Below, piece after piece: positions 42,834 to 52,907 of a DNA stretch of 64,000 nt. Origin of the DNA: Actinomyces ruminicola (GTDB lineage Bacteria > Actinomycetota > Actinomycetes > Actinomycetales > Actinomycetaceae); assembly GCF_900103885.1 (NCBI RefSeq), contig NZ_FNIM01000001.1, positions 288,132-352,131 on the forward strand, in the 5' to 3' direction. The notes under the pieces were generated by a model. It did no database searches. It was given only the letters and a program-made list of their open reading frames with translations, and had not been told where the DNA came from. Each line of letters starts with the position of its first letter. Within the stretch, counting starts at the first letter, position 1. The position numbers were made by a program, and so were the translations under genes.

Positions 42834-42996
42834 GGGTCCTCGCATGGGTGATGGGGAGTCGTGCTGCGGCTGGGTGCTTGCCAAAATGTGACTAGCACGG
42901 AAGACGCGAACGTGACGATCCTAGCTGCGTCCGCCCACGGATCTCCCCCTGTCGATGTACGTAGAGGATCACGAAACGGCGCCAGTCATCGCCCCG

Positions 42997-44172
42997 TCAC
43001 AAACGTGGCTGGCGAGCCTGCTCCGTCAGGCGTGCACAGTGGGCGGGATCATAGGCGCGTTCAGCGGCCTCGCCATGGGCGACGTAACCACAGTCCCGTT
43101 CCCAATAGTTCGTCGGCGTGGCCGAAGCAGTCAAGGGGACCCGGGTGTACAAGCTCGTCACCTGCCCACGGTCGACGACGACCACCGCCTCTGTGCCCTT
43201 CCAAAGCAACATGCGTGCGCGCGCTGCAGCACTCAGGTGCGGCCACGGCGCCCGGCGGATCAGCCCAGCATCGAGCTGTTCTACGAGACGCCGCATCAGC
43301 GCTTCGTGCCGCTTAGCGAGTCCGGGAACGTTCGGGGCCTCCCCACGGTCGACAACCCCGAAGTACCAGCCCAAGTCGTACAGAACCGTCTGTTGGGCCC
43401 AGGGGGCGCCGTCGGTCGCTTCTAGGTACGGCAGGTAGCGATCAGTGAGCTGCTCGATGTAGCGGCCGGGCCGATCCCACGCCGTCTGGACCGCCGAGTC
43501 TCCGGCGGCACGCTTGTTGTAGTAGTAGACGGCGTCGGGCACCAGCACGCAACTCGGCTCGATGGCGCGCACCCGGCCGATGAACATCCCATCTTCGAAG
43601 GTCGGCGCGTCCCTGTCCTCCGGGAACCAGCATCTCCGGGCTATGTCGCCGCGCACCAGCACCTCATGTGTGGACAGCTGCACCACGTCCGGAGACCGGA
43701 TCGCGTCGATGTTCCGTCTCCCTCGCTGGAAGCGGAAGTCCAAGGGGTGCGGGGAGACGACTCCCCTCTGGCGGATGAGGGTGCGTCCGATGAGCATGCC
43801 CGCATCGCTGTCCCGGGCACCCACCAGCGTGGAGATGAAGGCAGGAGCGAGTTCGTCGTCGGGGTCGGGGAAACCGATCCACTCCCCCGCGGCCCGCGCC
43901 AGACCGAGGTTCCTTGCCCTCCCCTGACCGCCGTTGTCGGTCTCAATGACTTGGCTGCGCAAGTCTGTTCGCTCAGCCCAGTCCCGGCAGATGGCCGGGC
44001 TGTCGTCACGGGCACCGTCCAGGACGAGCACCACCTCCAGCCGGTCATGCGGATAGTCCTGTGCATCCAACGAGGCGAGGAACCCCGGCAGGTACTCGGC
44101 CACCCCGTACACGGCGACCACCAGAGATACGGTCGGACCTCGGCCAATCCGGCGACGACAAACAGGTGCCAT
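42997..44172 (-). CDS. GT2 glycosyltransferase
   Basis: ATG 44172 overlaps the preceding stop by one base (TGATG) and gives 391 residues. The GT-A domain is clear: VSLVVAVYGVAEYLPGFLAS, VVLVLDGARDDS, then NGGQGRARNLGLARAAGEWI and the DxD region GFPDPDDELAPAF. It resembles the glycosyltransferase part of TagF/TarQ-like proteins but lacks a glycerophosphotransferase domain. It is the last gene of the minus operon that starts with wecC (interrupted only by a 160-base gap before tagD). Donor sugar is unknown. Confidence 0.88.
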   Translation of the reverse strand: MAPVCRRRIGRGPTVSLVVAVYGVAEYLPGFLASLDAQDYPHDRLEVVLVLDGARDDSPAICRDWAERTDLRSQVIETDNGGQGRARNLGLARAAGEWIGFPDPDDELAPAFISTLVGARDSDAGMLIGRTLIRQRGVVSPHPLDFRFQRGRRNIDAIRSPDVVQLSTHEVLVRGDIARRCWFPEDRDAPTFEDGMFIGRVRAIEPSCVLVPDAVYYYNKRAAGDSAVQTAWDRPGRYIEQLTDRYLPYLEATDGAPWAQQTVLYDLGWYFGVVDRGEAPNVPGLAKRHEALMRRLVEQLDAGLIRRAPWPHLSAAARARMLLWKGTEAVVVVDRGQVTSLYTRVPLTASATPTNYWERDCGYVAHGEAAERAYDPAHCARLTEQARQPRL

Positions 44173-46550
44173 CAGATCGTCTCCTTCTCCAGCCGGGACA
44201 GGATCCGCTCGCACGCCCCCGCATCCGTGATGATCAGCTCCGAGGCCGGTTGCAGCCGGCCGTCACGCGCATCCACCGCCGCCGCGAGCGCCTGCCCGAC
44301 GCTCGCCGCAGAGACGGCGCCAGCCGCCACGTGCATGCGACGGTAGGCGTCGGCGTCGGCGGTTCCGTCCGGACTCCAGACAATCGCCACGGCGCCGAGC
44401 AGCATCGCGTCATCCAGGATCGAGGAGCGGTCCGAGATCACGGCCCAGGACCGCGAGAGCTGCTCGGGCACGTCCGTGCCCGTAGTCGTAGGCACGGTCA
44501 GAGATGCAAACCACTCCGGCACTGTCAGGGCGAGCTTCGGGTGCGCGAACAGGACCACGTCTACACCGGCTTCCCCCAGTGCCTCGGCAAGTTGGAGCCA
44601 GGGCTCATAAAAGGCATCGAGCAGGTCGGTGCGGTTGGGCTCCCGATCAAGCGTCCGCGAAAGCGACGGGCTCCAGGTCGGGGCCAGCACCACCCGGTCA
44701 CGCCGACGGCCGAGCGGCGCATACATCGCATCGTGGCGCGGGAAGCCGGTCAGCCACACCTCCCGGTCGGTGAGCAGGTAGGGACTGTGGTCGGCGGTGA
44801 TAGCCGCGTACTCGGCGCGGTGGGCCGTGATGAGCACGTCAATGCGGCGTGTGTTGAACCACCGCCACATATGCCGCATGGTCACGCCGTGCTGGAGGAA
44901 TACCACCCGCTGGTCCTTACGCGTGCCCGCACCCATCAGGCGTCCGGCGATGGCGGTGTCGCCGATGTCGGCCAGCAGCAGGGTGTCGGCCTGCGTCCAG
45001 GCGTCCTCAAAGGCTGCCGTTCCCGGAGAGACCAGCTCGAATCCCTCCGCCTCCAACCGCTCCCAGTCAGCGCAGCGCCGGTCGACGGCGAACACGTGCC
45101 GGATGCCGTGAGCGTGTTCGCGGGCGTAGCGGTACAGGGGCTCGGCGTTGTCCCCGGCCGAGTCGTGGCGGTCCATGTACAGCCAGGTGCTGGGCACGTC
45201 CAGCGCCACCGCCGGCGCTTCCTCCGGTGGCGTTCGCACAGCCAAGCGAGTGCGCTCTGTCGTCCCGGCGCGGCCGAGTAGTCGGGACGCACGGCGTCGC
45301 AGAGCCCGCGCCCTCCGGGTCACGGCGCGCCGCACCCGGTTACCCGGGCCAGGCAGGGGCGCGGGTGGACGCCGCATGCCCCGATAGGCGGCGGGAGTTG
45401 CCTCGCGTCCGCCGATAACGGCTGTTACCGATCCCTTGGGCAGCCAGACGAGCCGCTCGTGAACGAACACGCGATCAAAGTAGGTGTGGTCGACGATCTT
45501 CGTGCTCGTCGGCTCGACCGTTTCACCGTCCACGTACCACTGCTCGTCTGGCAGGGAGCCGGTGAAGAAGTAGGACACCTGGCGGTCCGCCCGGAATGAT
45601 CGCTCCGATGGCAGCACCGGGTCGGGCAGGCGGGCGCCGGTGGCGGCCAGCAATGCTGCCTGCCGGTTGAGGGCCACCGGCGTGGCGCAGTACGCCTCCA
45701 CCTGGTCTGCAGGTACACGCGCCAGCACGCCGACCAGCAGTTCGGCCACGCGCGCCCGCTCGGTCTGACTCAACGCGTGGGCCGCGAAGCGCAGGCCCCG
45801 GTCGGCGTCGGTGACATCGAGTAGACGCGCCAGTACCAGCTGGTGCACCCAGGACGGAGTCCGGCCGCCCTCACGTGCCGCCGAATACCAGGCGGGGATG
45901 TCCCGCTCCAGCACCTGGGTGTACTCGGGCAGCGTGGACAGCGGGGGCGGGTCCTCCGGGCGGGGGCGCTCAATGATCCCCGGCCCCGCATGCAGGCGCA
46001 CCCGCTGGCCGGTGTCCGTAAGCAGACGAATTAGCAGTGTGGTGCCGTCGGCGTCGTCCTCATCCCAGGGGGGAAGACCACCCGCGGGCACCTCCATCAC
46101 CGCTCCGGACAGTCGCTGCGTGAACAGGTGCGGCTCCGCCGACAGGCTGGTGTCTCTCGACCCATGGGGGAAGCGTGCCCGCAGCGGGTGCGTGTCCGAT
46201 ACGTGGCCGTCAGCCATTCGCTTGAGCGGCACCATGACCACCGCCGCGCTGCCGCTCGTCGGCAGCTCCTCTACCAGCCCCGGCTCCGGGACGTCCCCCG
46301 CCCGCAGCACCAGCACCCGGCCGCCGCGCAGGCTGGCGAGCACCGTCCGGGCGGCATCCAGAGCCGTCTCCCCCGCCACGGGCTCCAGGCCGTGCTCCGC
46401 GAGCGCTGCGGCCTCCGCCGGGGTGGGCCCCTCCCGGCCCACACACACGACGACGTCGCTGATCCCCTCGTCGGCCAGGCCGATGAGGGTCGTCTCCAGG
46501 TCTCCGCCGCCGTCGACAATGACCACCACGCGGGGTGTAATACTGATCAT
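44172..46550 (-). CDS. CDP-glycerol glycerophosphotransferase-like protein with atypical motifs
   Basis: The 792-residue protein starts at ATG 46550, overlapping the upstream stop by four bases. Its first about 250 residues look like a degenerate GT-A fold (VVVIVDGGGDLETTLIGLAD). The C-terminal about 370 residues are TagF/TarL-like, but the motifs differ from the other two members in the locus: VVFLQHGVTMRHM replaces QTWHGTPLK, VVLAPTWSPSLS and VVLFAHPKLAL are kept, and ISDRSSILDDAML replaces TDYSSVMFD. Both core histidines remain. It may use a different activated donor or prime a different acceptor. Inference only. Confidence 0.8.
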   Translation of the reverse strand: MISITPRVVVIVDGGGDLETTLIGLADEGISDVVVCVGREGPTPAEAAALAEHGLEPVAGETALDAARTVLASLRGGRVLVLRAGDVPEPGLVEELPTSGSAAVVMVPLKRMADGHVSDTHPLRARFPHGSRDTSLSAEPHLFTQRLSGAVMEVPAGGLPPWDEDDADGTTLLIRLLTDTGQRVRLHAGPGIIERPRPEDPPPLSTLPEYTQVLERDIPAWYSAAREGGRTPSWVHQLVLARLLDVTDADRGLRFAAHALSQTERARVAELLVGVLARVPADQVEAYCATPVALNRQAALLAATGARLPDPVLPSERSFRADRQVSYFFTGSLPDEQWYVDGETVEPTSTKIVDHTYFDRVFVHERLVWLPKGSVTAVIGGREATPAAYRGMRRPPAPLPGPGNRVRRAVTRRARALRRRASRLLGRAGTTERTRLAVRTPPEEAPAVALDVPSTWLYMDRHDSAGDNAEPLYRYAREHAHGIRHVFAVDRRCADWERLEAEGFELVSPGTAAFEDAWTQADTLLLADIGDTAIAGRLMGAGTRKDQRVVFLQHGVTMRHMWRWFNTRRIDVLITAHRAEYAAITADHSPYLLTDREVWLTGFPRHDAMYAPLGRRRDRVVLAPTWSPSLSRTLDREPNRTDLLDAFYEPWLQLAEALGEAGVDVVLFAHPKLALTVPEWFASLTVPTTTGTDVPEQLSRSWAVISDRSSILDDAMLLGAVAIVWSPDGTADADAYRRMHVAAGAVSAASVGQALAAAVDARDGRLQPASELIITDAGACERILSRLEKETI

Positions 46551-48457
46551 GACGCCCGCCAGCCGGGGATTTCCGCATCTCCGGGGGCGCCCCAGTGGGC
46601 GATCCCGCCGGTAGCCAGCACCTCGGCGGAGGAGATTCCCCAGGTGTGGCCCGGTCCGGCGCCGCGGCGCTGCACGAAGCCGAAGCGGGAGGCGGAGTAC
46701 ATCCGGGCGCCCGCGGCGGATGCCCGCTTGAGGAAGCCGGTGTCCTCCCCAATGGTCGTGTCGGGGAAGCCGACCTCGCGCGCCAGCTCCGTGGCGGCCA
46801 CCAGCGTGGGCCCGGACAGGAACGCCGTGTACCGGTGCTCCCACTCGGGGAAGCGCAGAACCACAGCGTCCTGGTCCTCCAGGTGCACGTAGTGGGCGTG
46901 CTTGCCCACCACCTCCGCGCGGGCGTAGTCCGCGGCGGCCAGGGATTCGAACAGGTAGTAGTCGCCGTACAGGTCGTCGTCGTCCAGCTTGGCGATGAAG
47001 TCCGCCTCCACCCGCGCCAACATGCGGTTGTAGTTGGCGCCGAGCGAGTCGGCGGCATCTCCCACAACCCAGTCGACCTCCAGGCCGAGCTCGCGGGCAC
47101 GGGCGCGGGCGGCATCGGGCGCCTCGAAGCCGTGGGTGAGGATGATGGGCCGTTGCTCCACCTCCTGCTGGCGGACCAGGGTGTCGAGCACGCCGTCAAT
47201 GCGCTCGGGGCGGATGGTGGAGATCAGCGGGGCGATGGCGGGGCGGCGGTAGGCCCGCCCCCCCATGCCGACGGCCTCCAGGACCTGGTCGACGCGGGCG
47301 GTGTAGGTGTGCTTCAGCCAGATCTCCCGCTGGGCGAGGTAGGTCATCCGCTCGCGCAGCTCCGGGTTGTTCACCAGGGCGCCCTGCACCCAGTAGGCCT
47401 CCCTGCGGTCGCCGACGACGGCGAGCGTCCCGGCGGGCAGGAAACGCCCCGTGGCGGGCGACGGCATGGTCACCACCGGTGTGCCGCAGGCGGTGATCTC
47501 GAAGATCCGGCGGGCGAACATGGAGGGGCTGTTGACCACCGAGTTGACGTTGAGGAAGACCTTGTAGCCGCGGTATGCGGACAGCATCTCCGGGTAGCTC
47601 AGCGAACCGCGCACGAAGGCGTCGAAGGGTGCCGGGAACTGGTAATTCGCGTCGGCGCCGAGGTAGCGGGAGAAGATATCCAGGCCGTGCTCCAACTTCG
47701 GGGCGGCGTCCACGGCGGCGCCCAGCAGGGTCTCCATCTGCTCGCGCCGCTCGGGGTACTTGTGGGCGAAGTACATGCCGGCGAAGGCGATGTCCCGCAA
47801 TGGCACGGGACGCCCGTCGTCGTCGCACAGGCGGATCGGGTTGTGGATGGTGGGCTGGGCGGCGAAGGGCAGCACACCGATGCGGTTGTGGCCCAGCTCG
47901 GTGCGGTAGCGGTCCAGAAGCGTGGCGTCGGTGGTGAACACCCAGTCGAACAGGCGGGCGGTGGCGATGGCCTCGTCGTAGTGGGCGGGGTCCTCCTTGT
48001 TCCAGAACACCGTGGGAATGCCGGCGGCACGCGCTTGCGCCACCAGCTCGCGCAGGTGGGCTGAGGGGCCATTCTTGCCGATGACCTGGTAGCGCCACGC
48101 GTCCCCGTTGCCGTGCCACGCGGATTCGACGAACAGCAGATCAATCGGGTCAGCGGCGATCTGCTCGCGCCAGTCAGCCGGAGTCAGGGCAACGGCGTGC
48201 CACTCGTACTGCAGGGCGAGGGTAGTGAACTCGTCGGCGATCACACCGACCGTCAGCTCGTGGCGCGGTACCGCGGCTTCGGGAGCGGGTACATCCCATT
48301 CGGGGAAGGTGCCCTGTCCCTTGCGGGAACGGCGGCCCCTAGTAGGACGGGCCCAGGCGCTCGCACGCCGCCGACGGCGGAACTCCTTCACGCCCGCAAT
48401 CCCGCCGTGGCGGGCGTGCCACAGGGTCTTTCGAGCTGTGCGGATCAGGTCACTCAC
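46547..48457 (-). CDS. Two-domain glycosyltransferase (CgeB-like N-terminus, GT2-like C-terminus)
   Basis: GTG 48457 follows GAGGAG and overlaps the upstream gene by eight bases; the product has 636 residues. The N-terminal half has CgeB/Glyco_trans_1_2 features: LLFVESAWHGNGDAWRYQVI, GIPTVFWNKEDPAHYDEAIA, LFDWVFTTD and FEITACGTPVVTMPSPA. The C-terminal about 220 residues are GT-A-like (PLISTIRPERIDGVLDTLVR, FIAKLDDDDLYGDYYLFES, with aspartates for metal). It also begins with a basic stretch (KEFRRRRRASAWARPTRGRR). It is probably a polymer glycosyltransferase with two active sites. Sugar specificities are unknown. Confidence 0.83.
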   Translation of the reverse strand: MSDLIRTARKTLWHARHGGIAGVKEFRRRRRASAWARPTRGRRSRKGQGTFPEWDVPAPEAAVPRHELTVGVIADEFTTLALQYEWHAVALTPADWREQIAADPIDLLFVESAWHGNGDAWRYQVIGKNGPSAHLRELVAQARAAGIPTVFWNKEDPAHYDEAIATARLFDWVFTTDATLLDRYRTELGHNRIGVLPFAAQPTIHNPIRLCDDDGRPVPLRDIAFAGMYFAHKYPERREQMETLLGAAVDAAPKLEHGLDIFSRYLGADANYQFPAPFDAFVRGSLSYPEMLSAYRGYKVFLNVNSVVNSPSMFARRIFEITACGTPVVTMPSPATGRFLPAGTLAVVGDRREAYWVQGALVNNPELRERMTYLAQREIWLKHTYTARVDQVLEAVGMGGRAYRRPAIAPLISTIRPERIDGVLDTLVRQQEVEQRPIILTHGFEAPDAARARARELGLEVDWVVGDAADSLGANYNRMLARVEADFIAKLDDDDLYGDYYLFESLAAADYARAEVVGKHAHYVHLEDQDAVVLRFPEWEHRYTAFLSGPTLVAATELAREVGFPDTTIGEDTGFLKRASAAGARMYSASRFGFVQRRGAGPGHTWGISSAEVLATGGIAHWGAPGDAEIPGWRAS

Positions 48458-51400
48458 GGGGCTCCTCCTCGCCTGTGCGGGCCGGCGCCACATCCGGCAA
48501 CCCTGACAACACCATATCCACCCAGGCGCAAATGGCGTCCAGGCTCTCGCGTATCGGCCCGCCGTCCACCTGTGGCGGCTGTTCGCCGGAGGCCAGCAGC
48601 TCGGCTGCCCGCGCCTCCGCCTCGGCCTGGGTACGGGTTACCGGCAGGCCCGAGTCGCCAGGCCAGTCCCGGTAGAAGCCCCGCTCCCTGTCCCGGTAGG
48701 CCTCCAGGTCCGGCACATGGAGGACGGCGGGACGACCGGTCAGGGCCCAGTCGAAGACCACCGAGGAGTAGTCGGTGATGAGCAGATCGGAGGCGAGCAT
48801 TAGTGCCTCAATGCTCGGGTGGCGACTCACGTCGAGGACTCGCTCGCTCGTGTCTTGCAGTGCGTTCATATGGTGACTGCGCAACAGCACCACGGCACCG
48901 GTGGCGCGGGCCAAAGCTCCGGCATCCAGCAGGACCGGGGCGTCGCCTTGGGGCTGGCGCAATCCCTCGCGCCAGGTGGGGGCGTACAGGATGACGGCCT
49001 CGTCCTCGCTGATGCCTAGTTCCCGCCGTGTGCTCCGCGCCGTCGTCGCTCCGCCTAGAAGGCCAGCATTGCGCGGCTGCTCACCAATGAGCACCGGCCC
49101 GGCGTACCCCAGACCGTGACGTAGGTCGTCCGCGGCGTCCGGGGTCTGGGCGAGCAGGAGGTCCCACTGGGGCACCTGTCGGGCCATAAGCCGCCGGTAG
49201 GGCAGGGTGATCGATTTGCGTGGGGCATCGGCAAGCAGGTGCTTAATGGGGGTGCCGTGCCAGGTCTGCAGAATCGTCTGGTCGGGGTGCTTGGCGAACC
49301 AGTGAGGCAGGTTGTCATTGATCACGAGCAGCTGGGCGGTGTGCAGTGCCCGGAACCACTCGGGGGTGCCGACGACGACCGGCGTGGCTCCCGCCGCCAC
49401 GGGCACGGTCCCGTCCCGCACGGATACCCACAGAGGGACCTGGGTACCACGGCGGATGAGTTCATCCCGAATGGCACCGGGGTTGTCGCCGACGGACTTA
49501 CCGCTGAAGGTCTCAAAGAAGATGCCGGGGACGAGTGGGCCCCAATCCTCTTCGATCAGCAGCCTGCGCGCGTACAGGGAGCGGTGTTGTGGGGCGACCG
49601 GGGCAATAATGCTCAAGTCCAGGCTGCCATCGGGCTGCGGGCGCAGGCGCACGCGGCGGGCATGGCCGGCGAGCTCGGTCGGGGGCCCGTCCAGGTCCAC
49701 TCCGGCTATGCAACGTCCTGTGGCATCGGCCATGGTCCAGCGCAGGAAATACCCGCCGGAGGGGAATGTGGGGTCGGCGAGGTCCAAGATCGCGGTCCAA
49801 CCCTCAGCCGTGACGGTGGTCACGAGCGGGATGTCCACGCGGGAGGAGACAGCTTCGACAGCGAGTCCGGCAGCCCGGGGGATGCTTCCACTCAGAACTA
49901 GCCGGTCGCCATCCAGGGCGGCGGCATCCACCACAACCATGCCGGTGGGGTGGAAGTTCGGCTCTGCGCTGCCTGCCGCCGATTCCCCGGGGAGGGTGGG
50001 GCGGATCAGCAGTGCTTCGCCGTCGACGTCGACGCTCCACCCCGCAGGTGAGGGGCACAGTCGGCGTGAGCCGAGCGGAGGCGGAATCGGCTGGGCCAGG
50101 AGCGCTTCCCCGGCCCGGATGCGCAGCTGCGCGCGCAGGGGGCGGGCCGGGAGGCCCGCCAGGTCCAGGACGGCGCGATACCCGGAGCCCGTATAGGTGC
50201 GCCACGGGTCATTGGCGTCCAGGTCAGCCAGCGGTGCTTCGACGCGTTCGACGCAGGCGCCGACGACGGTCTCAGGAGCGACTTCCTTATCGGCAGGGAG
50301 CAGCACGATCTCAGGAGCGGGGAGGACATCGGGGCCGAGGCCGGGGACGTATGCCCAACCGTCCAGCACCAGCCGGTCAGCGTCCAACCAGCTGCATTCG
50401 CGCAGCACCTGGCGTATGCACAGATCCGCCTCGGTGACGGCACACAGGCAGGCGGGCATCGGCGCGATCCGCTCGAGAACCGGCGGGTCGGCGCGCAGGT
50501 CGCCCTTCCCGAGGGTGAGTGGGACGGCGGTGGTGTCCTCGTACTGGGAGGCCAGGACCTCGAGTAGGTCGACCGTGGTCCCGTGAGCGAGGACCCACAG
50601 CCGTACGCGATCGAGCAGCGGCAGCGCGTACCACAGGGGCGCGGCGGCGTCCTCAGGGAGCACGGTGCGGGCGAGGGCGCGCAGGCGCTCGACTGCGGCA
50701 TCCGGCTGGGCGGATGCTCCTGCCGCCAAGCCGAGCAGGGCGCGATGGTGCAGGTGACCAAGCAAGCTGGGGTCCAGGTCAGCCAGCGTTCGGCGGTCCG
50801 CGGCGACGTTGGCTGCCAGCGCCGCCATGCACGCGCCCCAGCCCGAGGTCTGCGCGGTCCCTCTCAGAACCAGATCCTGCGGCTCGATCATGAGCTCATC
50901 CGCGGCAGCGATCACCCTGAGCGCGGCGAGGCGAGCATCCTCGGCCGGGTTTGTGCCCGGAGCGGCCTCCGCGCCGCCCGCCGGAGTCGAGACCGACTGG
51001 GCTGCAGCGGCCCACACACGAGGAGATGCAACCACCCTGCCGGGGTTGAAGCCGTCCAGCAGTTCAGGCTCGTGGGTGATCCCTCCAAGGCATCTTCGCG
51101 CGGTCGTGTGGTTGCCTGGTCCCCGAGCAAGTGGACGGGCGCCCCCGAAGTGGACCGCGTCATCGACGGGTACCCGGGCATATCCGTCCCTGGCTGCCGC
51201 GTCCGCGGCAGAGATGACGGTGAGTGCTCTCCCCCGAGCCGCACCGAGTGCAGCAGCCAATCCGCCATCGACGATGCGAATGCTCCGGTTGCGACGTGCG
51301 AGAGCCATCAGTGCCGTCTGCTCGTCCGTCGGGCACTCACATGTAATGATGGCGAGTATCTCAGTGTCCCCAGGACGCTGATTCAGCAAGGAGCGCACGG

Positions 51401-51497
51401 CTCGATCAACATGAGCACCAGCATCGGCCAAGAGGACGACGCTCAGCATCGGCCGTCGACGACGAACCAGCTTGTGTAGCGTGCTTTTCACCCCCAC
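48450..51497 (-). CDS. CDP-glycerol glycerophosphotransferase-like protein with N-terminal glycosyltransferase-like region
   Basis: About 1015 residues from GTG 51497, or about 1029 from TTG 51539, which would overlap wecC by ten bases; the GTG is preferred. The start is GT2-like but eroded (MLSVVLLADAGAHVDRAVRS, with no clear DxD). A beta-rich middle follows, and a TagF-like C-terminus from about 650 has all motifs: LQTWHGTPIKHLL, ILYAPTWREGL, LLRSHHMN and LITDYSSVVFDW. The layout parallels the 1264-residue protein in the low-GC cassette, but GC here is high, so the two are not recent duplicates. It probably polymerises a glycerol- or ribitol-phosphate backbone. Confidence 0.87.
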   Translation of the reverse strand: MGVKSTLHKLVRRRRPMLSVVLLADAGAHVDRAVRSLLNQRPGDTEILAIITCECPTDEQTALMALARRNRSIRIVDGGLAAALGAARGRALTVISAADAAARDGYARVPVDDAVHFGGARPLARGPGNHTTARRCLGGITHEPELLDGFNPGRVVASPRVWAAAAQSVSTPAGGAEAAPGTNPAEDARLAALRVIAAADELMIEPQDLVLRGTAQTSGWGACMAALAANVAADRRTLADLDPSLLGHLHHRALLGLAAGASAQPDAAVERLRALARTVLPEDAAAPLWYALPLLDRVRLWVLAHGTTVDLLEVLASQYEDTTAVPLTLGKGDLRADPPVLERIAPMPACLCAVTEADLCIRQVLRECSWLDADRLVLDGWAYVPGLGPDVLPAPEIVLLPADKEVAPETVVGACVERVEAPLADLDANDPWRTYTGSGYRAVLDLAGLPARPLRAQLRIRAGEALLAQPIPPPLGSRRLCPSPAGWSVDVDGEALLIRPTLPGESAAGSAEPNFHPTGMVVVDAAALDGDRLVLSGSIPRAAGLAVEAVSSRVDIPLVTTVTAEGWTAILDLADPTFPSGGYFLRWTMADATGRCIAGVDLDGPPTELAGHARRVRLRPQPDGSLDLSIIAPVAPQHRSLYARRLLIEEDWGPLVPGIFFETFSGKSVGDNPGAIRDELIRRGTQVPLWVSVRDGTVPVAAGATPVVVGTPEWFRALHTAQLLVINDNLPHWFAKHPDQTILQTWHGTPIKHLLADAPRKSITLPYRRLMARQVPQWDLLLAQTPDAADDLRHGLGYAGPVLIGEQPRNAGLLGGATTARSTRRELGISEDEAVILYAPTWREGLRQPQGDAPVLLDAGALARATGAVVLLRSHHMNALQDTSERVLDVSRHPSIEALMLASDLLITDYSSVVFDWALTGRPAVLHVPDLEAYRDRERGFYRDWPGDSGLPVTRTQAEAEARAAELLASGEQPPQVDGGPIRESLDAICAWVDMVLSGLPDVAPARTGEEEPRE

Positions 51498-51529
51498 GGC
51501 GTCGTTGCTCTCTGGTCGGTGCAGGCGGT

Positions 51530-52780
51530 TCAGCGCCAAGCACCGCGTATGTCAATCATGCGCTTGCCTTCCAACAGTGATCGGTCCAGTTCCTTGAACT
51601 CCCGATGATCCACCAGCAGCACCACCACGTCCGCGGCGGCAATCGCGGCGCGGTAATCCACGAAGGCAATGTTCGGAGCTGCGGTGAGTGAAGCAGGCGG
51701 CTCGGTGATATTCGGTTCTGCCGCGAGCACTTTTGCAGCGGGAAGCTGGGATGCCAGGTCCCGGGTGATGGATAGAGCGGGCGACTCACGCAAATCGTCC
51801 ACGTCCGGCTTGAAGGCTAGGCCCAGCGTCGCAATCTTCGGGGAGCTCATGCCAGCAACAGCTTCCCGCACGCGCTGGATCACATGCAGAGGCTTCGAAT
51901 CGTTGACCTGCCGTGCCATATGAATCAACCGCGCCTCATCCGGCGCCGCAGACACTATGAACCACGGGTCCACGGCGATGCAGTGACCGCCCACCCCGGG
52001 GCCGGGCTGCAGGATGTTCACACGCGGGTGCAGGTTGGCCAGCTCGATCAGCTCCCACACATCGATACCGAGCTTCTCGCAGATGATCGAGAGCTCGTTG
52101 GCGAAGGCGATGTTCACATCACGGAATGAGTTCTCCGTCAGCTTCGCCATCTCCGCCGTGCGGGCGTCCGTCAAACGCAACTCGCCCTCGCAAAAGGTGG
52201 CGTACAGATCACGCGCCAGTTCCGCCGCGCGCGGTGTCAGGCCTCCGATGATCCGAGAGTTGGTGACCATCTCCGTCATGATCCTACCCGGCAGTACTCG
52301 CTCCGGGCAGTGCGCGAAGTGCACCACCGGCCGGCCCCCGGACCCGTCCAACGACAGGTCCGGACGCTCTCCCATGATCACCTCGGCCACGCGCTCGGTG
52401 GTCCCGGGGGGCGAGGTCGACTCCAACACCACCAGCTCATCCCCGACTAGCTGCGGTGCAATCCCCCGCGCCGCATCATCCACGTATGACAGGTCTGCCT
52501 CATGATCGCCGGTCGGCCCCTGTCTGAACGGCGTAGGCACCGCAACGATGTATACGTCTGCGTCTGGCGTGTCCTTCTGTGCCCGTAACCGGCCCCGGGA
52601 AACCGCGTCGGCCACAGCCTCGCCCAGCCCCGCCTCAACAAACGGCAGCTCACCCCGATTGACCGCATCGACGTGCCGATCAGACACGTCTACCCCGATC
52701 ACCTCGGCCCCCGTGCGCGCCAGCACAGCCGCCGTCGGCAAGCCGATATATCCGAGTCCAACCACGCAGATCGAGGTCAT
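51530..52780 (-). CDS. wecC: UDP-N-acetyl-D-mannosamine dehydrogenase
   Basis: The 416-residue nucleotide-sugar dehydrogenase begins with the NAD-binding motif CVVGLGYIGLPTAAVLARTG. It has TEMAKLTENSFRDVNIAFAN in the middle, the catalytic cysteine in PGPGVGGHCIAVDPWF, and ends with LAFKPDVDDLRESPAL and VVLLVDHREFKELD. PWFIVSAAPDEARLIHMAR is closer to WecC than to UDP-glucose dehydrogenases. It oxidises UDP-ManNAc, made by WecB at the other end of the locus, to UDP-ManNAcA. It is the first gene of the long minus operon. Confidence 0.93.
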   Translation of the reverse strand: MTSICVVGLGYIGLPTAAVLARTGAEVIGVDVSDRHVDAVNRGELPFVEAGLGEAVADAVSRGRLRAQKDTPDADVYIVAVPTPFRQGPTGDHEADLSYVDDAARGIAPQLVGDELVVLESTSPPGTTERVAEVIMGERPDLSLDGSGGRPVVHFAHCPERVLPGRIMTEMVTNSRIIGGLTPRAAELARDLYATFCEGELRLTDARTAEMAKLTENSFRDVNIAFANELSIICEKLGIDVWELIELANLHPRVNILQPGPGVGGHCIAVDPWFIVSAAPDEARLIHMARQVNDSKPLHVIQRVREAVAGMSSPKIATLGLAFKPDVDDLRESPALSITRDLASQLPAAKVLAAEPNITEPPASLTAAPNIAFVDYRAAIAAADVVVLLVDHREFKELDRSLLEGKRMIDIRGAWR

Positions 52781-52907
52781 GGGCGGGCCATCTCCTAAGG
52801 ATCGACCACGGCCAGCGGGGCCCTGGCCAGTGGGTTGCGTACAGCCTAGACGATAAGTGACACAAGCAGTCCCGCCGCGAAAGAGCCAGGACGGCGTCGG
52901 ACGGGCC

